A DNA stretch of 64,000 bases from Petrimonas sp. IBARAKI (GTDB taxonomy: Bacteria; Bacteroidota; Bacteroidia; Bacteroidales; Dysgonomonadaceae). Positions within the stretch are counted from its first letter, which is position 1. Each line of letters opens with the position of its first letter. The position numbers and the translations under genes are program-made. Below are positions 47,539 through 55,829 of the stretch, piece by piece. The notes beneath the pieces were generated by a model that saw only the letters and a list, made by a program, of their open reading frames with translations, had not been told where the DNA came from and ran no database searches. The stretch lies in assembly GCA_002356435.2 (NCBI GenBank), contig AP018040.2:806001-870000 (forward strand), given 5' to 3'.

Positions 47539-48570
47539 TTAGGGAATCAGGATCACTTTATTTATTCCCGCTTCCTTTCTGTAAAGCCGGTTAAACCATT
47601 CAGCACCCTCAGAAAGAGGTGCCACGGCCGATATCATGCCGCCAACGTCGATTTTGCCGGAAGCCATCAGTTCTAACACCGTTTCGTATTCGCCATTGAT
47701 AGCGCAACTTCCCAGAAGTGAAAGTTCTGTGGTTACAATTTTTTGCAGGGGGACAGTCACCTCGGGCATCAGGTTCCCTATCAGAATTGCTTTGCCTCCT
47801 TTGCGTAAACTGTTTATACACAGGTTTACAGTTTCCGAAACTCCTACTGCTTCAAAAGCCACATCTGCGTTCCGGCCTTTGGTTAGTTGTTGTATTTTCT
47901 CTGAAACGGTTTTATCGGAAGAGAGGAAAGTATGAGTCGCGCCGAAGGCCTTGGAAAGTTCTAATTTTTTTTCATCCATGTCGATAGCAATGATGGGATA
48001 TACACCTGCCGTCTGCAGCAGTTTTACAACAAACAGGCCAATGGTTCCCGTGCCGATAACCACGGCATTTTGTCCCAGTTGAATACCGGATACATTTACT
48101 GCATGCAGGGCTACAGCAACGGGCTCTACCATCGCGGCCTGCTCAAAGGAGACGTTGTCGGGAATCTTGTAAAGTATATGTGCCGGAACAGAAACGAGTT
48201 CGGCAAAAGCACCGTGTTTTGTATAATTCCCCGGGGAAACACCCAGGACTTTTCTATTGTTGCTGAGGTTGTAATGCCCCTGACGTGTGAACCAGTCATC
48301 GAGCGGATATATCGTGGAGTCGAAAGTAACCCTGTCACCCGCTTTCCATCCTGTGACCGCAGTGCCAACTTCCGTAATTATGCCTGCGGCTTCGTGCCCC
48401 ATGACCAACGGGGGGATTCTTCTTCCGGTGCTCCCGTCCATACCGTGGATGTCGCTTCCGCAGATTCCGCAGGCTTGAACCCTTATCAATACTTCGTCGG
48501 CTTCCATATGAGGATCAGGGAAATCACGATAATTCAACTCCATGTATTTGTCTAAAACCAATGCTTTCAT
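47539..48570 (-). CDS. Medium-chain zinc-type alcohol (polyol) dehydrogenase
   Basis: 343 aa from the ATG at 48570, chosen because the conserved MDR start MKALVLDKY begins there; the frame is open further upstream but without homology. The catalytic zinc ligands are Cys37 (GICGSD) and His59-Glu60 (GHEAAG), and GTGTIGLFVVKLLQ is the NAD fold. The structural-zinc loop (about 87-106) has no cysteines (YPLDDWFTRQGHYNLS), unlike typical sorbitol or threonine dehydrogenases. It pairs with the cytoplasmic Gfo/Idh gene. Confidence 0.85.
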   Translation of the reverse strand: MKALVLDKYMELNYRDFPDPHMEADEVLIRVQACGICGSDIHGMDGSTGRRIPPLVMGHEAAGIITEVGTAVTGWKAGDRVTFDSTIYPLDDWFTRQGHYNLSNNRKVLGVSPGNYTKHGAFAELVSVPAHILYKIPDNVSFEQAAMVEPVAVALHAVNVSGIQLGQNAVVIGTGTIGLFVVKLLQTAGVYPIIAIDMDEKKLELSKAFGATHTFLSSDKTVSEKIQQLTKGRNADVAFEAVGVSETVNLCINSLRKGGKAILIGNLMPEVTVPLQKIVTTELSLLGSCAINGEYETVLELMASGKIDVGGMISAVAPLSEGAEWFNRLYRKEAGINKVILIP

Positions 48571-48626
48571 AAAATAATACGATAGGGATTGTAAGTAGTC
48601 TGTTAGATACTCAAAATAATTATTTC

Positions 48627-50666
48627 TTATTTGTTCCTCACGGGGAAAACAGCAATTCGTAGAGTGCTGCATCCGTAGGGGATAAGCTCAATGTTTTCTT
48701 CCCCGCCAACATCCTCTCCCTGTTGAGTGAAATAAGGGACCGGGCCGGCCGACCCGTTGTATTCTTTCCATCCGGGCAGTCGTAATCCAGTTGTCCTTAT
48801 CGTAACGGGTGCATCTTGCAGGGTCCAGGGATAATCAGAAGCCCTGTTTTTTGTTTCAACAACAAAAGCTTTCCCAACATTTTCCTTGCTTAAGTTACGG
48901 ATAGGTAAGGCATAGTTCCAGGGAGAGTCGCTGGTAACCTGGTAATACCATTTTCCGTAACGTTTGGTTTCGTGGGGCTCAGTTGTTTTCTTTTGCCAGT
49001 TTTCATTCATCTTCAGCGCATACAGAAGTGGACCGCGTTCAACGGCCGCTCCGCCATCGTACCATCGGCTTATCGACACTTCCATGGGCAGGCGTAGAAC
49101 GACCTTGTCATTGCTTTTCCAGGCACGATCGATCCTTGCGATTTCACCTTGCCTTGTTTCTGCCGTAACCCCTTCACCGTTTATCGTTATTACGGGGTTT
49201 TTACACCATCGGGGAATACGCAGGTGGAACGGAAATTCTATTTCTTCTTCTTCTCTGTCCGGAAAATCGAAGGTAAAGGCGATGGTTTCCTCAAAAGGAT
49301 ACTGTGTGGACTCTTTAACGGTGATGAGTTGTCCATTTCCCACCCTTGCCGAGACCTCCGATGGGGCGTAAACCAGTGCGGCAATGCCGTTGTCGTTGGT
49401 TGCATACCAGAGATTCTGCGTAAACTTGGGCCACCCCTGATGCATGTTGGAGGTACAGCAGGGGTATCCGGTGAGTTCACCGAAAAGGTTGTCGGTATCG
49501 TGGTGGGGAGTCACGAAGTTCCGCATGTCCCGGCTGACTTTAACCTGGTTGACCTGCTGGTAATACTGTCGAGCGCCAAAATCGTCGGTGGTTTGAGTGG
49601 GTAAGGCATTATAGGCAATTTTTTCGAGGTGGTCCGCCCATTGCACATCCCCGGTAACCTGTAGGATACTCTCCAGCGAATACATCATCTCCACTGCGGT
49701 GCAAAGCTCAGAACCTTGAACGGGATTTCCAAAACGGAGCAATTCGTCGCCCGCCCATAATCCGATGGGCAATCCGATGGTGTTGCGCATATCCCGGACA
49801 GCTTTTTTTACCGCTTCGAGCAGTTCAGGATTTTGATTCTGCTGGAAATAGATAGCCGGTTCTTTAAATCCCTGTCCGAGATTTACACAATGTAAGCTGT
49901 GCTGTCGCGATAGATGATCCTGACGGAGGAATACATCCGTCCAGTTGAATGTCTGTTCGTGGATCAGCTCACCCAACTCGAGCAAAAAAGGATCTCCCGT
50001 AATGTTGTACAACCAATAGGCCATCATCAGGTTATCTCCTCCGCGCTGTTCTCCCCAGAATGTCCAGTTACCCAACGGCGTGTTCGGCAACTCCTTCAAC
50101 TGATATTTGAAATAATTTGTCATAAAGGGAATTATCCGTTTATCCCCGGTTGCGGAATAGTATTGCTGCATTACTTTCAGCATCACCATTTTAGGCCACC
50201 AGTCGTGAGCGTTGTTTCGTTGCAGGCCTTCTTCGGGTTCCCGGTCGGTATCCGGGCCAAAGTATCCGTTTGGCTTTTGCGATGCCAACGTCCACTCAAT
50301 CCAGGGCTGCACTTTCTTTTTTAATTCCGCATCGTTCATGATATAGGCGAGCGGCAAGAGTCCGTCAATCCAGTACGGCCCTCGTTCCCACACGTCTCCG
50401 TCACCGCCCAGCCATCCGTTTCTCTGTCCGGCGACCTGCGGGTAAATGGAGTCCAGATGTCCTGTCATTCCTGTCCGCATCCGGTTCAATTGTTCTTTGA
50501 GCCACCCTTGAGGGCGGATAGCTCCGACGGGCAGTTCGATATAGGTTTTACCGGTCAGCGGGGCACGGTTGCCGGGGTAGTTAGGTGGTTGTCCGGAGTT
50601 ACTTCCTTGTGAATGAGTGCCCGGGATCAGGAAGACCGAAATAAGGATGGCAATTAAATGTCTCAT
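48627..50666 (-). CDS. GH127-type beta-L-arabinofuranosidase-like exported enzyme
   Basis: 679 aa with a signal peptide. The (alpha/alpha)6 barrel of the DUF1680/GH127 family is followed by beta domains. Zinc and catalytic residues by comparison with Bifidobacterium HypBA1 appear as E320 and C322 (SELC) and C403-C404 (YPCCTSN). The family removes beta-L-arabinofuranose from glycoproteins or pectins. It lies 10 nt before the stop-to-start boundary with the next GH127-type gene, so they may form an operon. GH146 is an alternative family assignment. Confidence 0.8.
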   Translation of the reverse strand: MRHLIAILISVFLIPGTHSQGSNSGQPPNYPGNRAPLTGKTYIELPVGAIRPQGWLKEQLNRMRTGMTGHLDSIYPQVAGQRNGWLGGDGDVWERGPYWIDGLLPLAYIMNDAELKKKVQPWIEWTLASQKPNGYFGPDTDREPEEGLQRNNAHDWWPKMVMLKVMQQYYSATGDKRIIPFMTNYFKYQLKELPNTPLGNWTFWGEQRGGDNLMMAYWLYNITGDPFLLELGELIHEQTFNWTDVFLRQDHLSRQHSLHCVNLGQGFKEPAIYFQQNQNPELLEAVKKAVRDMRNTIGLPIGLWAGDELLRFGNPVQGSELCTAVEMMYSLESILQVTGDVQWADHLEKIAYNALPTQTTDDFGARQYYQQVNQVKVSRDMRNFVTPHHDTDNLFGELTGYPCCTSNMHQGWPKFTQNLWYATNDNGIAALVYAPSEVSARVGNGQLITVKESTQYPFEETIAFTFDFPDREEEEIEFPFHLRIPRWCKNPVITINGEGVTAETRQGEIARIDRAWKSNDKVVLRLPMEVSISRWYDGGAAVERGPLLYALKMNENWQKKTTEPHETKRYGKWYYQVTSDSPWNYALPIRNLSKENVGKAFVVETKNRASDYPWTLQDAPVTIRTTGLRLPGWKEYNGSAGPVPYFTQQGEDVGGEENIELIPYGCSTLRIAVFPVRNK

Positions 50667-50676
50667 GCGATTATTC

Positions 50677-52554
50677 TTATTCGTTATAATTCATCCACAC
50701 TTTCATTTGTCCGGCCTCCCGGTTGTCCCACGCGTAATAGGGGATAAAACGGATGGTGTCATCTCCCGAAACGGCGTCGATGGTAGTGACGCCGTTCAGC
50801 AGCGTGGGGTTGAATGTTTCCTTGAATCTGGCAGGCGGGGAAAGTGTCAACTCATCGAACGAAGGGTTGTCCGTTTCTTCCGCGCAATATACGATCGGCC
50901 CTCGTTGAACAGCCCTTTTCCCGGAGTTTTCTTTTACCCGCGGATCGGCCTGTACCGTTTCTGCCGGCATGTCCAGGGCAAGCGTCACCTTGTCTCCCGA
51001 TTTCCATTTCCGGTCGATCACCAGGTATCCCTTTTCAATCAACGGATCGGTTATTGACTCTCCGTTTACGGCAACGGTGTAGTTTTTGCACCATCCGGGG
51101 ATTCGCAGCCGGAATTCTTTCCTGACGGATTTTTTGAGCGACTCAACGGTAAGGGTCACGTTGCCGTCCCACGGATAGCTGGTCTCCTGGACCAGGGTCA
51201 TCGTCTCTTTTCCGGTGTTCACGTCTGCTTTGTTTCCGATGTACAAATTTACCCAGACGGCCCGTTCCGATGTTCCGTAAATATAGTTTCCGATGGAAGG
51301 AAGAAAACGGGAGATCTGGCTGGGGCAACAAGCCGTGCCGTACCATTCCTTGCGGTGATGGTCCCCGTAAGAAGCCAGCGGATTTACGTAAAAGAACAGG
51401 TCTCCCTTCAGCGACACGCCCGCCAGCGCGCCGTTGTACATGGACCTTTCCAGCACGTCCATGTATTTCGAGTCGCCTGTTAGCTGGTGCATACGCGAAT
51501 TCCAGTAGACCATTCCCACCGAAGCGCAGGTCTCGCAATACGCTTCATGGTTGGGCAGGTCGTAAGGCTCCGTGAATCCTTCGTTGTGGCGTGAAGACCC
51601 GATCCCTCCGGTCAGGTACATTTTGGTCAATACCACATCGTCCCACAACCGGTTCAACGCGTCGACATAGCCGGCTTCGTTCTTCAAGGCAGCCACGTCG
51701 GCCATGCCGCAGAACAGGTACATGGCCCGGACGGCATGCCCGTTTATGGTTGATAATTCCCTGACCGGCATCTCATCCTGATAGTACATGGGGTTCCATG
51801 TCCCTTCCGTCCCCTTGGAACCGTGCCCGTGTCCGCGTTCTTCAAGCAGCCAATACGCAAAATCGAGGTACTTCTCCCGGTTGGTAACCTCGTATAGTTT
51901 TACCAGCGCGAGCTCAATCTCCTCGTGCCCCGGGACCCAGTGGCGTTTACCGGGCCCGAACCGGTCCATCATGTGATCGGCCATTCGTATGGAGACGTCG
52001 AGCAGTTTGCGTTTGCCGGTGGCTTTGTAATAGGCCACGGCCGCTTCCATCATGTGCCCGGCGCAATACATTTCGTGCTTGTCCATGTTTGTCCAGCGTT
52101 TATCCCTTCCGGTCAGCGTATAAAATGTATTGATGTATCCGTCCGGCTCCTGGGCGGCCGCAAACTTGTCGATCCACTCATCGGCTTTCCTTTCCAGCTC
52201 GGGGTTGGGGTTGTTTATAAGGCTGTAAGCCATCCCCTCAAGTGCCTTGTAAACGTCGGAATCATCGTAAAAAATGCCCGAATGTTCGCCTGACCGCCTG
52301 GCGGCATTTTCGAAGTTCCGTATCCGTCCGGTTTTATTCTCGATTTGATCGATACATACGGGAAGTGTATGTAAAACGTGATTTTTCAATCTTGGCGACC
52401 AGAAATTGTCGTTGATCTTTACGTGTGAGAAATCGACCGGAGTTATTTTCCTTGTCGATATCTTATTGCTTGAATGTGAATTTTGTCGGCATCCTGTGCA
52501 TGTCACGCTTATTATAACAGCAATTGTTGCCAGAAATATTTTTTTGAGTCTCAT
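50677..52554 (-). CDS. GH127 beta-L-arabinofuranosidase-like lipoprotein
   Basis: 625 aa. A lipoprotein signal ends at Cys22 (CTGC). The sequence is the closest of the three to HypBA1-type GH127: E341 and C343 in YCETCASVGMVYW, and C409-C410 in ACCPSQISRF, the residues that bind zinc and provide the nucleophilic cysteine. It would release L-arabinose at the cell surface or in the periplasm. The local base composition is visibly richer in GC than the neighbouring ribosyl operon (for example 51300-52300), which hints at separate ancestry. Confidence 0.85.
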   Translation of the reverse strand: MRLKKIFLATIAVIISVTCTGCRQNSHSSNKISTRKITPVDFSHVKINDNFWSPRLKNHVLHTLPVCIDQIENKTGRIRNFENAARRSGEHSGIFYDDSDVYKALEGMAYSLINNPNPELERKADEWIDKFAAAQEPDGYINTFYTLTGRDKRWTNMDKHEMYCAGHMMEAAVAYYKATGKRKLLDVSIRMADHMMDRFGPGKRHWVPGHEEIELALVKLYEVTNREKYLDFAYWLLEERGHGHGSKGTEGTWNPMYYQDEMPVRELSTINGHAVRAMYLFCGMADVAALKNEAGYVDALNRLWDDVVLTKMYLTGGIGSSRHNEGFTEPYDLPNHEAYCETCASVGMVYWNSRMHQLTGDSKYMDVLERSMYNGALAGVSLKGDLFFYVNPLASYGDHHRKEWYGTACCPSQISRFLPSIGNYIYGTSERAVWVNLYIGNKADVNTGKETMTLVQETSYPWDGNVTLTVESLKKSVRKEFRLRIPGWCKNYTVAVNGESITDPLIEKGYLVIDRKWKSGDKVTLALDMPAETVQADPRVKENSGKRAVQRGPIVYCAEETDNPSFDELTLSPPARFKETFNPTLLNGVTTIDAVSGDDTIRFIPYYAWDNREAGQMKVWMNYNE

Positions 52555-52632
52555 TGTTAATAGATATTATGGCTGAGGATATTTTCCGGTATCAAAGATA
52601 ATTATTTTTCGTTTGAAAACTGAAAAAACGAC

Positions 52633-52670
52633 AAAAAGGGTTGTCAACAATACAGTTAACGACCCTTTTT
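52633..52670 (-). terminator. Terminator of the ribosyl-scavenging operon
   Basis: AAAAAGGGTTGT (52633-52644) and ACGACCCTTTTT (52659-52670) form a 12-bp stem with one mismatch. It ends in T runs on the minus strand (CCCTTTTTGTCGTTTTTT) and could also work on the plus strand. It lies about 160 nt after the sugar permease stop, beyond the MITE-like element. Confidence 0.7.
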
Positions 52671-52686
52671 AAGAAAGAATGAAAAT

Positions 52687-52809
52687 TTAGAAACTGTTTT
52701 GAATTTTATATTTCTTCAAAATAGCCCGCTATCAAGTGCGAACTGAAAATCCAAATCCATCCCAAAATAGGCATAAAACAGGACATGAAAAAATCAAAAC
52801 AGTTTCTTA
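52687..52809. mobile_element. MITE-like element with TTA flanking duplication
   Basis: GAAACTGTTTTGA (52690-52702) and TCAAAACAGTTTC (52794-52806) are perfect 13-bp terminal inverted repeats around a non-coding 117-bp core. Each side is flanked by TTA (52687-52689 and 52807-52809), a 3-bp target duplication of the TNA kind made by some IS5-type elements. No transposase is encoded, so it would need one from elsewhere. Confidence 0.6.
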
Positions 52810-52827
52810 CAGTATCCCTTTGCAGGC

Positions 52828-53835
52828 TTATTGTCCGGCATAAATGATGGAAATAATGCCTAAGATGAACAGGATAAACATCCATATTAACAGCTTGTTG
52901 GTTGCTTTCGAGGAGTTTTTAAACTCTTTCCAGATAAACACACCCCAAAGTGCTGCCACAAGAGTAGCACCTTGTCCTAAACCATAGGATATGGCTGCAC
53001 CGGCTTTTCCTGCTGCGATGTAACTAAAAGCCGTACCAACTCCCCAAATAACGCCTCCCAATACTCCTACCAAATGCGTTTTTAAATTGCCTTTAAAATA
53101 CTGGGAGTAATTGACAGGATTTCCCACAAATGGTTTTCTCATTACCAGGGTATTGAGAATGAAATTGCTTGCTAATATCCCTATCGAGAATATAAAAAAC
53201 GCGCCATAAGGAGTCAGCATGCCTTCGGTAGGGTTTTCTAAATTTGTCAAATCCATTGCAGAAGCCACGAATCTATAAAAAAAGGACATCAGGAATCCAG
53301 CAATGATTGCGATAATAATTCCTTTTTTCCTTGTCTTTTGTTCCTCGGTTCCCTTGCTCATTCTACTTGAGGCAATGCCGTTCATTATGATCGCAGTGAC
53401 AACCAGGAGAACACCTAGGAATAAAATGACGGGATCGCCTTTTGGTGCACCGAAGTAGTTGATAAAAACGCCCAAAACAAGTGCCAGGCCTACACCCACC
53501 GGGAAAGCAACAGACATTCCGGCCAAAGAGATAGAAGCGGAAAGTAATATGTTGGAAGCATTGAAGATAATTCCTCCTGTAAATGCACTCCAGAAACTTT
53601 TCGGATTTACTTGCGTAATATCATCAATAAACCCTCGTCCTTGTTCACCTATGCTTCCGAGGGTAAAACCAAAGATGATTGAAAGGAGCACGATTCCGAT
53701 TACGTAGTCCCAATAAAACAACTCGTACCGCCAAGTTTTAGCGGCTAACTTTTGTGTGTTTCCCCAAGAGCCCCAGCATATCATGGTTACGACACATAAA
53801 ATTACGGCTAATAAATAATTACCTACTATAAACAT
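52828..53835 (-). CDS. GRP-family (GlcU/RbsU-like) sugar permease
   Basis: 335 aa with about ten membrane helices. The fold of the drug/metabolite transporter superfamily is seen, with the N-terminal MICWGSWGNTQKLA and repeated GxxG-rich helices (GGVIWGVGTAFSYIA, GLGQGATLVAALWGVF) typical of glucose/ribose porters. As the last gene of an operon with ribokinase and ribosyl hydrolases, ribose is the best guess for its cargo. It is similar in kind to RusT of Bacteroides ribose-utilisation loci. Its start lies 88 nt from the GH127-type gene. Confidence 0.78.
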   Translation of the reverse strand: MFIVGNYLLAVILCVVTMICWGSWGNTQKLAAKTWRYELFYWDYVIGIVLLSIIFGFTLGSIGEQGRGFIDDITQVNPKSFWSAFTGGIIFNASNILLSASISLAGMSVAFPVGVGLALVLGVFINYFGAPKGDPVILFLGVLLVVTAIIMNGIASSRMSKGTEEQKTRKKGIIIAIIAGFLMSFFYRFVASAMDLTNLENPTEGMLTPYGAFFIFSIGILASNFILNTLVMRKPFVGNPVNYSQYFKGNLKTHLVGVLGGVIWGVGTAFSYIAAGKAGAAISYGLGQGATLVAALWGVFIWKEFKNSSKATNKLLIWMFILFILGIISIIYAGQ

Positions 53836-53923
53836 ATCCTTTGAAATTAAATTAGTTATTTGTTCATCAAGTCAAATACACCTCTCCACGTTTTGTAGGG
53901 ATGTTGATTAATTTCTTTCATTG

Positions 53924-55780
53924 TTATTCTTTTATCAGGGGCAACCATGTGCATACGTGCGAATCCTCCCAACAGTTCACAGAGGCATAATCTACCATAC
54001 GTATGTTGCCTTTCGTGGTAGGTACGATAAACTCCATGCGGGCATCGGAACGGGTGGGTGTTGTTTTAGTCACTTTCACCACGCCACGCTTGTTCTCTTT
54101 AATTTTTGTTGGCTGATTGAATGTGGGATCGATGTTTTCATCGCGCGCCAATACAATGGGCCCCCAAGTAACCGCCTGGAAGTTTTCGCTTCCCGGAGCG
54201 CTTCCTTGAGGTCCGTCTATCACTCTGGCAATCATTTCAAACTCTATTTCGATGCGATCGTTATTTTTCCATTCACGATCAATAATCGCATACTGTCCCG
54301 ATTCCACCTTTAGGCTTTTACCGTTCACTTTCACCTTATTTTTCTTACTCCATTCAGGTATTCTTATCTGCACCGCGAACCTCTCGGCTTTTTCGGGGTT
54401 CACATGGATTTTCACTTTTCCCGAATGAGGATAATCGGTCTCAATCTTCAATCCCAAAGCTTGTCCTTTCGGCGTAGTGGCATTTACATCCGCCGCATTG
54501 TAGAGGTTGATAACCGGTCCGCGCTCGGAGTTGGTCACAGCGATAAGCGGGATATACGACAAACCTACCGGACCACTCAGGTTACAGCAAGTAACAAGCA
54601 AACCATTGAAGCTACGTCCCCAGCCACTGGCATTTACTTTTTTCCCGTTGAGCAGGTTAGCATAACTAAATCCATCCCCGGTAGGCTTCATGGCACCCAG
54701 CAACCCGTTATATATATATCTTTCGATTTGGTCCATCGGAGAAGACTCCCCGGTTAACCGCATCAATTGGCTGCAGTACTTCATCCATGTAACACCCACG
54801 CAGGTCTCCATCATTCGCTTGATGTTCGGGTGGGTTTGTTCAAGAGCGGTGTTAGTCCATGCCTCTCCATTTACTTTCGGAAAATAAGGCTGATCGGCTC
54901 CTCCATTGCCGATAATGGTCATCTCTTTCGTACGCACATTATTGTAGTAGTTGTCTAACATGCGCTTCACTTCAGGTTTCCCCGTTACGCGGTAATACTT
55001 TGCCAACCCCTCAAACAGAGATGTTATCTCGTATGCTTTGGGATAGGTTCCTGCCATCTTGTAGGGCTCAACGTTGTTGTATGCATTTTCGAACAAGTCA
55101 TGATTTTTCGCTCCTCCCGCTTCGATAATATAGGTTGCAAAATCGAGATACCTTTGGTAGCCCGTCATTTGGTAGAGTCTCATAATCGGCTCAAGTATCG
55201 TGCTCGACTCAATTTTCTCGGAGCTCCATCCCATTTGATTAATTGGTGATTTTGGAGCCGGACCAACTTGGTCAATAACACAGTCTGCCTGACGAATAAG
55301 GCTTTGAAGAACAGCTGGATCGTGGTTTACCCAATCGTAATAATCCATCAGTCCAAGCATAACGTATTTCCGCTCCCATATATCTCCTGTGGCGCTTTCA
55401 GGTTGCTTTTCTATTGGCGAACAACTGATACTTCCATTCGGGCGTTCGGTAGAGAGCAAATCCTTAACGGTTTCATCCAATATTGTTTTCAGTTCGGGAT
55501 CTTGGGTGTAACGATAGAACAAGCTTGCCGACCGGGTTGCCTTACCCCACATCTCACCCAGTGCGAACTGGGTCCTTCCCACGCGAAACAAATCAACGAA
55601 AGTGGCGTAAGGGAGTACACCCTTATTCCAATTGACCAGGGAATTTTGTATGTCGTTTTCCAAATTCCCATGTAGTTTTATGGAATTTGGGGCTAATGGA
55701 AACTGTTGGTCTTTTACCTGCGAAAACAGTGTTGCTGATAAGCTAAAAAGTAAAATAATAAATATAGTGTTTCGTAGCAT
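53924..55780 (-). CDS. GH127-like (beta-L-arabinofuranosidase-fold) exported protein
   Basis: 618 aa with a signal peptide. It is divergent from the two GH127-type proteins upstream, but the key residues remain: E326 and C328 (METCVGVTW) and C398-C399 (VTCCNLSGPVG), expected to bind zinc and act in catalysis. A C-terminal beta domain follows. It lies inside the ribokinase/ADP-ribosylglycohydrolase operon, 49 nt from its neighbour, so its substrate may be a pentofuranoside other than arabinose, such as a ribofuranoside. That is inference from context. Confidence 0.72.
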   Translation of the reverse strand: MLRNTIFIILLFSLSATLFSQVKDQQFPLAPNSIKLHGNLENDIQNSLVNWNKGVLPYATFVDLFRVGRTQFALGEMWGKATRSASLFYRYTQDPELKTILDETVKDLLSTERPNGSISCSPIEKQPESATGDIWERKYVMLGLMDYYDWVNHDPAVLQSLIRQADCVIDQVGPAPKSPINQMGWSSEKIESSTILEPIMRLYQMTGYQRYLDFATYIIEAGGAKNHDLFENAYNNVEPYKMAGTYPKAYEITSLFEGLAKYYRVTGKPEVKRMLDNYYNNVRTKEMTIIGNGGADQPYFPKVNGEAWTNTALEQTHPNIKRMMETCVGVTWMKYCSQLMRLTGESSPMDQIERYIYNGLLGAMKPTGDGFSYANLLNGKKVNASGWGRSFNGLLVTCCNLSGPVGLSYIPLIAVTNSERGPVINLYNAADVNATTPKGQALGLKIETDYPHSGKVKIHVNPEKAERFAVQIRIPEWSKKNKVKVNGKSLKVESGQYAIIDREWKNNDRIEIEFEMIARVIDGPQGSAPGSENFQAVTWGPIVLARDENIDPTFNQPTKIKENKRGVVKVTKTTPTRSDARMEFIVPTTKGNIRMVDYASVNCWEDSHVCTWLPLIKE

Positions 55781-55829
55781 AACTTTTTTAAATTGTATTG
55801 AATTTATAATAAACAGAGTGGATGGTAGA

